Shown piece by piece: positions 7,456-16,146 of a DNA stretch of 64,000 nucleotides. How positions within the stretch are numbered: the first letter of the stretch is position 1; each line of letters opens with the position of its first letter. The notes beneath the pieces are model-generated. The model ran no database searches. It had not been told where the DNA came from and saw only the letters and a program-made list of their open reading frames with translations. This DNA comes from CALOCY01 sp942491975. GTDB taxonomy: Bacteria; Bacteroidota; Bacteroidia; Bacteroidales; Prolixibacteraceae. The position numbers were made by a program, and so were the translations under genes. The stretch lies in contig CALOCY010000004.1 of NCBI GenBank assembly GCA_942491975.1, positions 1,054,001-1,118,000 on the forward strand, given 5' to 3'.

Positions 7456-9249
7456 ATGAAATTAGTAAATCCTAAAGATATTGTAAAAGCCAATCCTTAC
7501 ATGGCTTTTTTGGGAGGGGAGTATTTTGCAAAATTCCTGATGCAGATACTGCGCTTTAATAAAATCAATAAAATTTATGGAGAGCTTTCCGATCAGGAAG
7601 GGGTTGCCTTTGTGGATGGGTTGATTGATTTATTGGAAGTTAACTTTGAGTTTGACGAAAATGAATTGGGCAGGATTCCTAAAGAGGGAGGGATAATTAC
7701 GGTATCGAATCATCCGTTTGGCGGATTGGATGGCATACTGTTGATCAAACTGATGGCTATGGCAAGAGGTGATGCCAAAGTGATGGCCAATTTCCTGTTG
7801 AAGCGTATTGAACCGATCAGCGACTATTTTTTAGGGGTGAACCCTTTTGAGAGCCGCAAGGGCGCAAGTTCGAGTGTGGGAGGGATTAAAATGGCCTACT
7901 CACACCTGCGTGATGGGGGAGCCTTAAGTATTTTCCCGGCAGGAGAGGTGTCCAGCTACGATGTAGACAACAATATTACCGACAGGCAATGGCAATATTC
8001 GATACTGAAATTCATTAGAAAGGCAGAGGTGCCTATTGTACCGATCTATTTTCAGGGCAACAATAGCCGGTTGTTTCATTTGATTGGAAAGATTCATCCG
8101 ATGTTGCGGACTATAAAATTGCCTTCGGAACTGCTCAATAAGAAAAATAAAACCATCAAAATAAGGATTGGAAAGCCCATCAGTGTTGAAGAACAAAAAC
8201 GTTTCACCGACCTCTACCGGTACGGGCGTTACCTGCGTGCAAGGACGTATGGATTGGACTCCAGTATTGAGGTTAAACGTTTCTTTAATGCCTCCAACAA
8301 GCGGCAAAAACGCATGGAGGATATCGTTGAACAGCAACCTGCTGATCTTATAAAGAACGAACTGGAAACAATAAAGGAGAATTACAAACTGTTTACAATG
8401 CGTAATTATACGGTTTATTGTGCTCCCAGTAACTTGATGCCCAATATTCTTACCGAATTAGGCCGTTTACGCGAAATCACATTTCGTGATGTGGGAGAAG
8501 GGACGAACCGGAGTATTGATGTGGATGAGTATGATCTCTATTATCATCAACTGTTTATATGGGATGATGATAAAGAGAAAATTGTTGGGGCATACCGGAT
8601 TGGAAAGGGCGATGAAATTATGCGTGAGTACGGAATGCGTGGATTTTATCTGCAAAGCCTGTTCAGGATGAAATCTGCATTCAAAGAGGTGTTGTCCGAA
8701 TCATTGGAATTGGGACGTTCATTTGTGGTGAAAGAATACCAGCGCAAGCCCATGCCGCTCTTCTTGCTCTGGAAAGGAATACTTTACTTTTTGTTGAAGA
8801 ACCCGGAATATCGCTATCTAATTGGGCCGGTGAGCATAAGCAATAACTATTCTAAAATATCAAAGGAGTTGATGATCCGGTTTATATTGTCGAACCATTT
8901 TAACTACAAAATGGCATCAATGGTCAAACCGCGAAAAAGCTATAAGTTTAAAAGTCAGGATCGTGATATCAATGCATTAATGGATAGTATGGATCGTGAC
9001 ATTAATAATCTGGATAAATTTATCGGTGATGTGGATGAGCTCAACAGCGGATTGCCGGTATTGTTGAAAAAATACATTGGGCTGAATGCCAAAATTGTGG
9101 GGTTCAATGTCGACCCAAAATTCAATAACTGTTTGGATGGCCTTATTGTACTTGATGTCTATAATGTGCCTCAAAAAACCATTGAATCGCTCTCCAAAGA
9201 GGTCAATGATGGTTCATTTATGGATCGTTTTTATCCCGGTGGCGAATAA
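7456..9249 (+). CDS. Bifunctional acyltransferase: PlsC-like plus OlsB-like GNAT (OlsF/GlsF type)
   Basis: A 597-residue fusion. Residues about 60-260 form a PlsC/LPLAT acyltransferase. Its catalytic motif is SNHPFGGLDG near residue 85, that is H-x5-D rather than the usual H-x4-D, followed by FPAGEVSSYD in place of FPEGTRS and RIGKPISVEE. Residues about 310-480 form a GNAT N-acyltransferase of the OlsB type (LREITFRDVGEGTNRSID, ELGRSFVVKEYQRKPMPL). Known fused enzymes of this layout (OlsF) make N- and O-acylated amino-acid lipids; in Bacteroides the separate GlsB and GlsA make glycine lipids. The amino acid used here cannot be read from sequence. It is convergent with queA, the two stops nearly touching. 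Confidence 0.85.
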   Translation: MKLVNPKDIVKANPYMAFLGGEYFAKFLMQILRFNKINKIYGELSDQEGVAFVDGLIDLLEVNFEFDENELGRIPKEGGIITVSNHPFGGLDGILLIKLMAMARGDAKVMANFLLKRIEPISDYFLGVNPFESRKGASSSVGGIKMAYSHLRDGGALSIFPAGEVSSYDVDNNITDRQWQYSILKFIRKAEVPIVPIYFQGNNSRLFHLIGKIHPMLRTIKLPSELLNKKNKTIKIRIGKPISVEEQKRFTDLYRYGRYLRARTYGLDSSIEVKRFFNASNKRQKRMEDIVEQQPADLIKNELETIKENYKLFTMRNYTVYCAPSNLMPNILTELGRLREITFRDVGEGTNRSIDVDEYDLYYHQLFIWDDDKEKIVGAYRIGKGDEIMREYGMRGFYLQSLFRMKSAFKEVLSESLELGRSFVVKEYQRKPMPLFLLWKGILYFLLKNPEYRYLIGPVSISNNYSKISKELMIRFILSNHFNYKMASMVKPRKSYKFKSQDRDINALMDSMDRDINNLDKFIGDVDELNSGLPVLLKKYIGLNAKIVGFNVDPKFNNCLDGLIVLDVYNVPQKTIESLSKEVNDGSFMDRFYPGGE

Positions 9250-10458
9250 CTATTTCAGGTACAAATTACTATCCCCATAACTCAAAAAGCGGTATCCGTT
9301 TTTCAGGGCGTGCTGATAAATATCTTTCCAATTATCGCCTAAGAAAGCAGAAATAAGCAACAAAAGGGTGCTCTGCGGTTGATGGAAGTTGGTGATCATT
9401 CCGTCGATAACCTGAAACGTATAACCGGGGACAATGATGATTTGTGTAGCAGAATCAATAAACGGGAGATTATTGGCATCCATGTAACCGATCAATGCAG
9501 CCAATGCTTCGGTGTACGAAATTCCGAAGTTATCCTGATAAGGTTCCCACTGATTAACTTTTAGCTCCCAAACGGGCAATAATTTATTGTGGTATACCTT
9601 AGCCCCCATCCAGTAAAGGCTCTCCAAAGTGCGTATAGAGGTGGTGCCCACAGCAATCAATGGCCCTCTTTTATCAATGAGACGTTGCAACAGTTCACGG
9701 GTGACCAATATGTGTTCGGTATGCATCTCATGTTCATCAATCGTTGCTGTCTTTACAGGCTGGAATGTACCTGCACCCACATGAAGGGTGACCTCGGCAC
9801 ATTCAATCTCTTTTTCAGCCAATGCACTGAACGTATCATTGGTAAAATGCAACCCTGCAGTAGGGGCCGCTACCGAACCTTTGATGCGCGAATATACGGT
9901 TTGGTAACGTTCAATATCTGACGGTTCAGTTTCGCGGTTCAAGTAAGGGGGAATGGGTATAATGCCTGCCGTTTCCAGCACTTCACTGAATGAAAACCGG
10001 TTATCCCAACTGAAACAGATGATCGGTGTATTTCCTTCATTCTCTTTCCGTTCGGCTTTAAGGGTAACTGTTGTGCCATTGATGTTGAGTTTTTTTATCA
10101 ATATCCCCTCTTTCCATTTCTTCTGGTTGCCCACAATACATTTCCATGTGCAGGACGATGTTTGTGAAAAGTTGATGGCATAATCAACAGGATCGACCGG
10201 ATCAAGGCAGAATATCTCAATTTTTGCACCGGTGGCCTTCCGGAAATGAAGCCGGGCCCGTATTACTTTGGTGTTATTGAATACCAGTAAGCTTCCGGGA
10301 TGGAGGTGCGATGAAAGATTGTAAAAACGGTCATCGGTAATGGCACCGTTCTTCCATACCAGCAGTTTACTTTGGTTACGTTCTGTCAACGGATACTTAG
10401 CTATGGTATCGTCGGGAAGCGTGTATTGAAAATCTTTAATCTCTATCTCCTTAACCAC
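9250..10458 (-). CDS. queA: tRNA preQ1(34) S-adenosylmethionine ribosyltransferase-isomerase
   Basis: QueA transfers and isomerises the ribosyl moiety of SAM to preQ1 in tRNA, forming epoxyqueuosine. Visible motifs are YPLTERNQSKLLV near the N-terminus, LVFNNTKVIRARL, the long family signature VAAPTAGLHFT, LHVGAGTFQPV, IAVGTTSIRTLE and ITNFHQPQSTLLLLISAFLG. The longest frame starts at ATG 10542, but a minus-strand -7 box (TACCTTTG, 10501-10508) lies inside that extension, and family proteins start right before the EIEIKDFxYxLPDDxIAKYPL region. I therefore place the start at GTG 10458, giving 402 residues. The gene is divergent from the DUF2027-Smr gene. Confidence 0.92.
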   Translation of the reverse strand: MVKEIEIKDFQYTLPDDTIAKYPLTERNQSKLLVWKNGAITDDRFYNLSSHLHPGSLLVFNNTKVIRARLHFRKATGAKIEIFCLDPVDPVDYAINFSQTSSCTWKCIVGNQKKWKEGILIKKLNINGTTVTLKAERKENEGNTPIICFSWDNRFSFSEVLETAGIIPIPPYLNRETEPSDIERYQTVYSRIKGSVAAPTAGLHFTNDTFSALAEKEIECAEVTLHVGAGTFQPVKTATIDEHEMHTEHILVTRELLQRLIDKRGPLIAVGTTSIRTLESLYWMGAKVYHNKLLPVWELKVNQWEPYQDNFGISYTEALAALIGYMDANNLPFIDSATQIIIVPGYTFQVIDGMITNFHQPQSTLLLLISAFLGDNWKDIYQHALKNGYRFLSYGDSNLYLK

Positions 10459-10500
10459 CTGTGTATTGATTATTATTGGTTTATCCCCGGAATTTGCGCA

Positions 10501-10508
10501 CAAAGGTA
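10501..10508 (-). promoter_or_regulatory. -7 box of queA promoter
   Basis: TACCTTTG on the minus strand matches TAnnTTTG exactly. It implies transcription starting near 10495, which rules out the upstream ATG at 10542 and supports GTG 10458 as the queA start. Confidence 0.5.
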
Positions 10509-10582
10509 GAAAATGCCGTTGAAATAAGGATAGAAACAGCATTGTTTTCCTTTTTAAGTGCTGTAAAACGGATCAATTCACC

Positions 10583-10590
10583 TATTTTTG
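10583..10590 (+). promoter_or_regulatory. -7 box of the DUF2027-Smr promoter
   Basis: TATTTTTG matches TAnnTTTG, 21 bases before ATG 10612. Its position makes the in-frame ATG at 10588 an unlikely start. Confidence 0.5.
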
Positions 10591-10611
10591 CAAAAAAAAA
10601 TAGTTAGTGTT

Positions 10612-11670
10612 ATGGTTCAAATAGGCGACAACGTAAAGTTTATAAACGATATTGGTGGTGGGAAAGTAACCGGGTTTATCGGAAAAACTATGGTGAATGT
10701 GGAAAATGAAGACGGGTTTGAAATGCCGGTATTGATTAGTGAAATTGTAGTTGATAATACAGGAAGTTCGTATGACCTTTCAGCGCAAAATAACAAACCC
10801 GTACCGGAACTTACTGTCGTTGAAGCAGGGCCTGTTGTAGTACATGAAGAAGTTGAACCGGTATTTATTGAGGGGAATGATAAACCCAATTACCATTTTG
10901 CATTGGTGCCGTCCAACGAAAACAATCCTGTAGATGGCGAGATACAATGTTTTTTGATTAATGACAGCAACTTTACGGTGTTGTACAATTACTCGCATGT
11001 GACGGCTGGTCAATATAAGTCGGTCGAACACGGCATATTGGAACCGAATACTAAATTGCAACTTGAAAGTTTCGGGCAGGCTGATTTTGCCGACTTTCCC
11101 GGTTTTTTCTTCCAATTGCTCTGTTTTACGGAAGAATCAGATCGTACTTATCCGGCTGTAGCCAAAAATATTACAGTTAATCCGGTGAAGTTTTACAAAC
11201 AGAAAAGTTTTCTGGAAAACGATTATTTCGACAACCGGGCTATCGTTTTTGCGTTATATGAAGAGGGGTTGGAAGAAGAGTTGGAAAAAATGACGGACAA
11301 GGAGTTTAAAAAACTGGTGCGTGAAAAACGTAAAGGCGGGGAAAAAACCAACCAGCAACCTGAACGTAAAAAAACAAAAGAGCTGGTAGAGATTGATCTG
11401 CATATCCATGAATTGATTGATGATGAGTCGGGGTTGAGCAAGAAAGAATTGTTAGATATTCAGATTGATAAGCTTAAATCGGAGATGGATGATGCCATAA
11501 AAACAGGTGTAAAACGGATTGTATTCATTCATGGTGTGGGCAACGGCCGATTAAAAATGGAGGTGAGACAGACATTGTCGACCAAGTATAAGAAATATGG
11601 TTTTCAGGATGCATCGTTCAAGGAATATGGCTATGGTGCAACCATGGTAATTTTACGGAAAGGGAAGTAG
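10612..11670 (+). CDS. DUF2027 and Smr domain protein (MutS2-Smr-like)
   Basis: A 352-residue protein. The N-terminus (MVQIGDNVKFINDIGGGKVT) is an SH3-like turn as in DUF2027. The middle is a beta-rich DUF2027 body (about residues 75-205, YHFALVP to VNPVKFY). A charged linker is followed by a C-terminal Smr domain with the two signature motifs IDLHIHEL and FIHGVGNGRLK. Smr domains are nucleases or nucleic-acid binders found in MutS2 and free proteins; the DUF2027-Smr combination is a Bacteroidota protein of unestablished role. The ATG at 10588 is in frame but precedes the predicted transcription start; ATG 10612 fits the family N-terminus. Confidence 0.85.
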   Translation: MVQIGDNVKFINDIGGGKVTGFIGKTMVNVENEDGFEMPVLISEIVVDNTGSSYDLSAQNNKPVPELTVVEAGPVVVHEEVEPVFIEGNDKPNYHFALVPSNENNPVDGEIQCFLINDSNFTVLYNYSHVTAGQYKSVEHGILEPNTKLQLESFGQADFADFPGFFFQLLCFTEESDRTYPAVAKNITVNPVKFYKQKSFLENDYFDNRAIVFALYEEGLEEELEKMTDKEFKKLVREKRKGGEKTNQQPERKKTKELVEIDLHIHELIDDESGLSKKELLDIQIDKLKSEMDDAIKTGVKRIVFIHGVGNGRLKMEVRQTLSTKYKKYGFQDASFKEYGYGATMVILRKGK

Positions 11671-11686
11671 CTTTTTTATAAAGCTG

Positions 11687-11776
11687 GTGTCAGCCTTCAG
11701 GCTGGTGCTAATAAATAAAAAGAACAGACTTTAGTCTGTGTTCTATTTTGAAAGCGTACGAGTCTGAAAACTCGCG
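11687..11776. repeat. Three consecutive hairpins between Smr gene and rnpB
   Basis: CAGCC/GGCTG (11691-11704), ACAGACT/AGTCTGT (11724-11739, with outer AGA/TCT) and CGAGT/ACTCG (11759-11774). They follow the Smr gene by 20 bases. The array could be the terminator region of that gene or a small composite repetitive element. No U tract follows any of them directly. Confidence 0.5.
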
Positions 11777-11870
11777 CAATCAAAGGAGATTTAGAGGGGT
11801 AAAAAACGTTCTAACAATATCAAACTTAAGTCTCAATACTCTGTACTGAGTATTCAGTACTAAAAAAATC

Positions 11871-12243
11871 AGCAGGCCGCTCTATCGCTCTTCCGATTTT
11901 TCGGGAGTGAGGAAAGTCCGGGCAACACAGGGTGCCATGCTTCCTAACGGGAAGATCTCCGTGAGGGGATAGTAGCGTAGAAGAAAATAACCGCCCGAAA
12001 GAGGTGCGCCTTTTTTGGGTAAGGGTGAGAAGGTGGTGGTAAAGGCCCACCGGTTCTGGTGGCGACATCAGAAGCCGTACGCCTCATGGGTTGCAAGACC
12101 AAATATACCGGCAATCAAGGGTGTCCCGCCCAATGCCGGGGGGTAGGTTGCTAGAGGCTCCGGGCAACCGGGGTCGCAGATAAATGATAGGGGTTCCGCT
12201 TTGCGGGATACAGAACCCGGCTTACAGGCCTGCTGTTTTTTTT
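11871..12243 (+). ncRNA. rnpB: RNase P RNA (bacterial type A)
   Basis: The RNA subunit of RNase P, which removes 5' leaders from tRNA precursors. P1 is closed by AGCAGGCC (11871) pairing with GGCCTGCT (12227-12234). The conserved P4/CR-I stretch GAGGAAAGTCCGGGC is present, as is the 3' core AGATAAATGATAGG...ACAGAACCCGGCTTACAGGCC. A T run at 12236-12243 follows P1, so P1 plus the U tract serves as terminator. Length about 364 nt is usual. Ends are inferred from P1 and could be off by a few bases. A short ATTCAGTACT-type inverted repeat sits just upstream (about 11838-11861). Confidence 0.95.
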
Positions 12244-12349
12244 GTATAGAAGTGGAGTAGTGAAGTAGTGAAGTAGTAGAGAATAGGAGAATGTATAGCC
12301 TTGGGTTTTAACCCAGGGGATTAAAATGCACACCCACACCATTTTCTCT

Positions 12350-12368
12350 AACCGTTTTAACGGTTTTT
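12350..12368. terminator. AACCGTT/AACGGTT hairpin with short T tail
   Basis: A 7-bp stem (12350-12356 with 12359-12365) followed by TTT, upstream of the Mur-ligase-like gene. A second imperfect hairpin around GGGTTTTAACCC (12303-12314) precedes it. It may back up rnpB termination. The rest of 12244-12433 holds short AGTAGTGAAGTAGTGA-like direct repeats. Confidence 0.35.
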
Positions 12369-12433
12369 AAATCAAATCGTTTTATTACTTTTATCTTTTC
12401 AAAAAGTAGAATACCCTTTTATTATATCATTCC

Positions 12434-13705
12434 ATGCAAAAAATTGTACGTTTTTTTTCGTTGATGCACGATTCTACCGGCCGTTCGGAATTAGTATTTA
12501 AATTATATAACTTTTTTTGGCCATTACTTCGTCCTGTAGCATGGCTGTATCGGAGAATATTCATTAGAAAAACAACTATTGTGGTAGTGGTAGGATCGTT
12601 GGGAAAAACGACCACTACCCGGGCTATTCGTGCCGTATTGGGGTTGGATAACGATAATAAATTCGAGTCGAATGCTTTTGGGGCTGTTGCCCGGAAAGTG
12701 TTTCAGGTAAAACCGCAGACACGCCATGCAGTAATAGAGGTGGGGATAGCACAAAAAGGTCAAATGCGGTTATATGCAAAACTGCTACGGCCCAATATAG
12801 TCGTGATGACCAGCATTGCATCGGAGCACTCCCGGAATATTGGCGGATTAGAGCAAATACGGGAAGAGAAGGTTATAATGTTCAAAGGATTGGCTTCTTC
12901 GGGTGTGGCTATCATAAATGGTGACGATGAGAACGTATTGTGGATGCAGAAAGCCATAAAAACAAAGATTATCCGATATGGACTTAATGAAGGTAATACT
13001 ATTTGCGGGATCAACCGGGAACTAAATTGGCCTAAGGGTATATGTTGCGAGGTAACTGTTGGAGGTCAAAAGCTCAGTATACAATCCAATTTGACAGGTA
13101 ATCATATGGTGTACCCATTACTTGCTGCTGTTGCTGTTGGAAATAAATTGAAAATTTCAGCCGGGCTTATTGTTAAACGACTTGAACAACTTCGCCCTGC
13201 TATGGGTAGGTTGCAGATTGAAACGCTTGCCAATGGTGCAGTGCTGATCCGTGATGAGTTTAAATCGTCGAAAGATACTATTTACAGTGCACTTAATCTT
13301 TTGGAGCAGCTACCGGGCAGAAAAATTTTAGTATTGGGAGATATTGATGGTGAGCAATCATACCGGGCAACTTGTCGAACGATTGGCGGGGAGATTGGAA
13401 AAAAAGTTGATATGGCTTTTTTTATAAGTGATATGGAGCAGGATTATGCAGCAGCGACAGTAAAAGGAGGTTTACCGCGTGAAAAAGTAATTAAAACAAA
13501 AAAAAGCTGGAAAAGAGTGGTTGATCATTTGCCTGCTGACTTTGGCACAGGCGATGTACTGTTGATAAAAGGGAGAAGAGAGCAACGTCTCGAACGCCTT
13601 TCATTATATCTTATGGGAAAAAATGTGACGTGTGCCGTTAAATGCCTGTTTCGCTATACCTATTGTGATCACTGTGTGAAGCTTAATCAACCAATAGAAA
13701 ATTAA
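12434..13705 (+). CDS. Mur ligase family protein (MurF-like, atypical)
   Basis: A 423-residue ATP-dependent amide ligase of the Mur family. Residues 1-47 lack the MurF UDP-binding domain and instead carry a hydrophobic or amphipathic stretch (FKLYNFFWPLLRPVAWLYRR). The P-loop is GSLGKTTTTR (residues 54-63), with Leu where Mur ligases usually have Asn, Ser or Thr. Then come VIEVGI, SIASEHSRNIGG, the LTGNHMVYPLLAAVAVG motif and a MurF-like C-terminal domain (IRDEFKSSKDTIYSAL, KILVLGDID). The tail has C400-x3-C404-x6-C411-x2-C414, a possible metal site. It ends two bases before asnB, so the two are almost certainly co-translated. Substrate unknown; a housekeeping MurF role is unlikely. Confidence 0.8.
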   Translation: MQKIVRFFSLMHDSTGRSELVFKLYNFFWPLLRPVAWLYRRIFIRKTTIVVVVGSLGKTTTTRAIRAVLGLDNDNKFESNAFGAVARKVFQVKPQTRHAVIEVGIAQKGQMRLYAKLLRPNIVVMTSIASEHSRNIGGLEQIREEKVIMFKGLASSGVAIINGDDENVLWMQKAIKTKIIRYGLNEGNTICGINRELNWPKGICCEVTVGGQKLSIQSNLTGNHMVYPLLAAVAVGNKLKISAGLIVKRLEQLRPAMGRLQIETLANGAVLIRDEFKSSKDTIYSALNLLEQLPGRKILVLGDIDGEQSYRATCRTIGGEIGKKVDMAFFISDMEQDYAAATVKGGLPREKVIKTKKSWKRVVDHLPADFGTGDVLLIKGRREQRLERLSLYLMGKNVTCAVKCLFRYTYCDHCVKLNQPIEN

Positions 13706-13707
13706 TA

Positions 13708-15639
13708 ATGTGTGGGTTAGTTGGTTATATAAATAGTGATTTTAGTCCGGTAGATGCTGTCGTGCTAAAAAAGATGCTGGATGTACAACGGCACAGGGGA
13801 CCGGATGATCAGGGTTTGCTTGGATTTTCTTTTGGGGGTAGTAGTGTTACCTGCTTCGATGATGAACGCAGTTATAATGCAGGGAATGCCCATGGTTGTA
13901 TTGGCTTTAACCGGTTATCTATTTTAGACCTTTCGAGCAACGGACATCAACCCATGGTTTCGGCCGATAGCAACGTTATAATTGCCTATAATGGGGAGAT
14001 CTACAATGCATTTTCATATAAAGAGTTGTTGAGGGAGAAAGGGTATTCATTTAAAAGTAAAACGGATACGGAAATTTTATTGAACCTGTACCTTGAGTTT
14101 GGGATTGAAGGCATGCTAAAGAGACTGAATGGCATGTTTGCATTTTGTATTATTGATTTACGGTTGAAAAAGGTTTTTCTGGTCAGGGATTATATGGGGA
14201 TCAAACCACTCTACTTTTATCAGGGGGAAAACTCTTTTCTTTTTGCGTCAGAAATAAAGTCTTTTTTTCAGCACCCTGAATTTGATGCAATTATTGATCA
14301 GAGACATGTTCAAGAGTTTCTGCTGTTTAAAAACAATGCCTGTGATAGAACATTATTTAAAGGTGTTTATCAACTACCTCCAGGACATTACATTGAATAC
14401 TCACCCGAGTCTGTTGTGTTAAAAGAGTATTGGACATTTCCGGCTTATAAAGAGAGTATTTCGGATAAAAATGAGGCGATTTTTCAGCTTGAAGATACAT
14501 TAAAAAAAAGTGTGCAGTCGCAACTGGTAAGCGATGTAAAAGTAGGATGCCAACTTTCTGGTGGGCTTGATTCATCGCTTGTTACAACATACGCACGGCA
14601 ATCTTTTAATGCCAACATGAACACTTTTTCGATTATCCCGACCAATCGAAATTTTTCTGAAGCGCAATGGATTGACAAGGTGGTTGAACAGACGGAATCT
14701 GATGCTCATCGTTATAACCTGTCACCCGATTACGTTATAGATAATCTTTACAGTGCAACCTGGCATTTAGAGTGTCCGCTTTACCTTCCTCATGCCATGG
14801 GCATAAAATTACTTGCACAGGAAGCAAAAAAAGAAGTTACAGTATTGTTGAGTGGAGAGGGATCGGATGAGTTGATGGGGGGCTATCCTTGGTTTTATGA
14901 TTTACTGTTCAGGCAGAACAATGAGCATGCAATAAATGTTTTGTCAAAGCTTCCGGTAAAGGGACGTAAAATCTATCGCCAGTTTTTACCAGATACCGAT
15001 GCTGATCGGTTTATGGTATTGAAAAGAATGGCGATTACACCGGCAAACTACAATACAATTTATCCTGAATCGGACATTGAAGAAAGTATTGCTCTTAAGC
15101 AGGAGCTTATTCCTGTAGACAGGGATGTATTTACAAAAGCACGTATTTTCGATTTACGGTCGTGGCTGGCTAATCTTTTAACCATTCAGGATAAAATGAC
15201 CATGGCAAGCTCTATTGAAAACAGGGTGCCTTTTTTAGATCAAACCGTTATTGATTATACGTTTCGTTTATCACCCAACTTATTGGTGCCTGAGGTGAAA
15301 AATCCGATGAAGTATAATGCTGCCCATCGGCACACAAAACTATTGCTAAAAAAAATGGCGGCAAAAATATACAATAATGATTTTGTGTATCGAAAAAAAC
15401 AGGGCTTTCCCTTACCCATTGCCGATTATATTTCTCACCCCAGAATGAAAGCATTGGTTAATGATGCACTGTTGCCTGGATTAAAGAATAGAGGAGGGAT
15501 GAATAGTTGTTATTTTGAAAAGTTGTGGCAAAAACCTGAAGGGCATCGAACTACAGAAGAGACATTAATAGTATGGTTTTTTATCACGTTTGAAGTGTGG
15601 TGCCAGATTTTTATTGATAATAGCCGTTTCAACGCTTAA
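13708..15639 (+). CDS. asnB: Glutamine-hydrolysing asparagine synthase family protein
   Basis: A 643-residue class II amidotransferase. Cys2 (MCGLVGYIN) is the glutaminase nucleophile; RHRGPDDQG, NGEIYN and DTEILL complete the N-terminal domain. The synthetase domain has the pyrophosphate loop LSGGLDSS near residue 285 and LSGEGSDELMGGY near 385. Length is close to the WbpS/AsnB-like subgroup (about 630), many of which amidate sugars or peptides rather than free aspartate. Coupling to the Mur-ligase-like gene suggests amidation of the same product, as inference. Its stop overlaps the convergent GNAT gene by 4 bases. Confidence 0.85.
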   Translation: MCGLVGYINSDFSPVDAVVLKKMLDVQRHRGPDDQGLLGFSFGGSSVTCFDDERSYNAGNAHGCIGFNRLSILDLSSNGHQPMVSADSNVIIAYNGEIYNAFSYKELLREKGYSFKSKTDTEILLNLYLEFGIEGMLKRLNGMFAFCIIDLRLKKVFLVRDYMGIKPLYFYQGENSFLFASEIKSFFQHPEFDAIIDQRHVQEFLLFKNNACDRTLFKGVYQLPPGHYIEYSPESVVLKEYWTFPAYKESISDKNEAIFQLEDTLKKSVQSQLVSDVKVGCQLSGGLDSSLVTTYARQSFNANMNTFSIIPTNRNFSEAQWIDKVVEQTESDAHRYNLSPDYVIDNLYSATWHLECPLYLPHAMGIKLLAQEAKKEVTVLLSGEGSDELMGGYPWFYDLLFRQNNEHAINVLSKLPVKGRKIYRQFLPDTDADRFMVLKRMAITPANYNTIYPESDIEESIALKQELIPVDRDVFTKARIFDLRSWLANLLTIQDKMTMASSIENRVPFLDQTVIDYTFRLSPNLLVPEVKNPMKYNAAHRHTKLLLKKMAAKIYNNDFVYRKKQGFPLPIADYISHPRMKALVNDALLPGLKNRGGMNSCYFEKLWQKPEGHRTTEETLIVWFFITFEVWCQIFIDNSRFNA

Positions 15640-16130
15640 AATGAGCTGTCAGGAAAACCAAACTCTTCTAAGTCAAGCTTTAATACCGTCCAAAAATCTA
15701 CATTGGGGAGGCTAAACACGTGTTTCTTGGGATTGGTGCCTGTTTTTTTGTAGCCAAACTTTTTGATATACCAGTTTATGGTTTCAGGACGGTCGGTTTC
15801 GGAGTGTACCCAACGAAATCCCCGTTTTTTTATCTCTCTAAGCCGAGCAATTTGCAGCGCATAGCCAATGCCTTTCCCTTTATAGTCCGGGTCAACAGCT
15901 AAACTGGCAGTTTCAGCTGTTTGATTATCCAATACAAGGTAACTGCCCACACCGATGATTTTCCCGTTATCTTTAGCCACAAAGGTGTGTTCAATAATCA
16001 GCGACTCCCTTTCGGGGTTTGGTATTTCTGCTGATGCCGGACGGGGGGCCATGTTCCATTGTTCTAAAAGAGCCATTGCTTCCGGAACTTCCTTTTTAGC
16101 CAGTTTTACAATTTCAAATCCCGGTTTCAT
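15636..16130 (-). CDS. GNAT family N-acetyltransferase
   Basis: A 164-residue GNAT protein. The acetyl-CoA binding core is seen as TASLAVDPDYKGKGIGYALQ (motif A, with the R/Q-x2-G-x-G/A variant KGKGIG), preceded by FVAKDNGKIIGVGSYLV. It ends with a KKFGYKKTG segment typical of the fold. It is the last gene of a three-gene minus-strand unit after the BKACE and ATP-grasp genes (gap 16 bases). The substrate is not identifiable; the context suggests an amino-group-bearing intermediate made by the cluster. Confidence 0.85.
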   Translation of the reverse strand: MKPGFEIVKLAKKEVPEAMALLEQWNMAPRPASAEIPNPERESLIIEHTFVAKDNGKIIGVGSYLVLDNQTAETASLAVDPDYKGKGIGYALQIARLREIKKRGFRWVHSETDRPETINWYIKKFGYKKTGTNPKKHVFSLPNVDFWTVLKLDLEEFGFPDSSF

Positions 16131-16146
16131 CTTATACTAATTGGTG

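Noticed and set aside
15636..15639. Frameshift or fusion between asnB and the GNAT gene
   Set aside because: The genes are convergent and merely share 4 bases at their stops.
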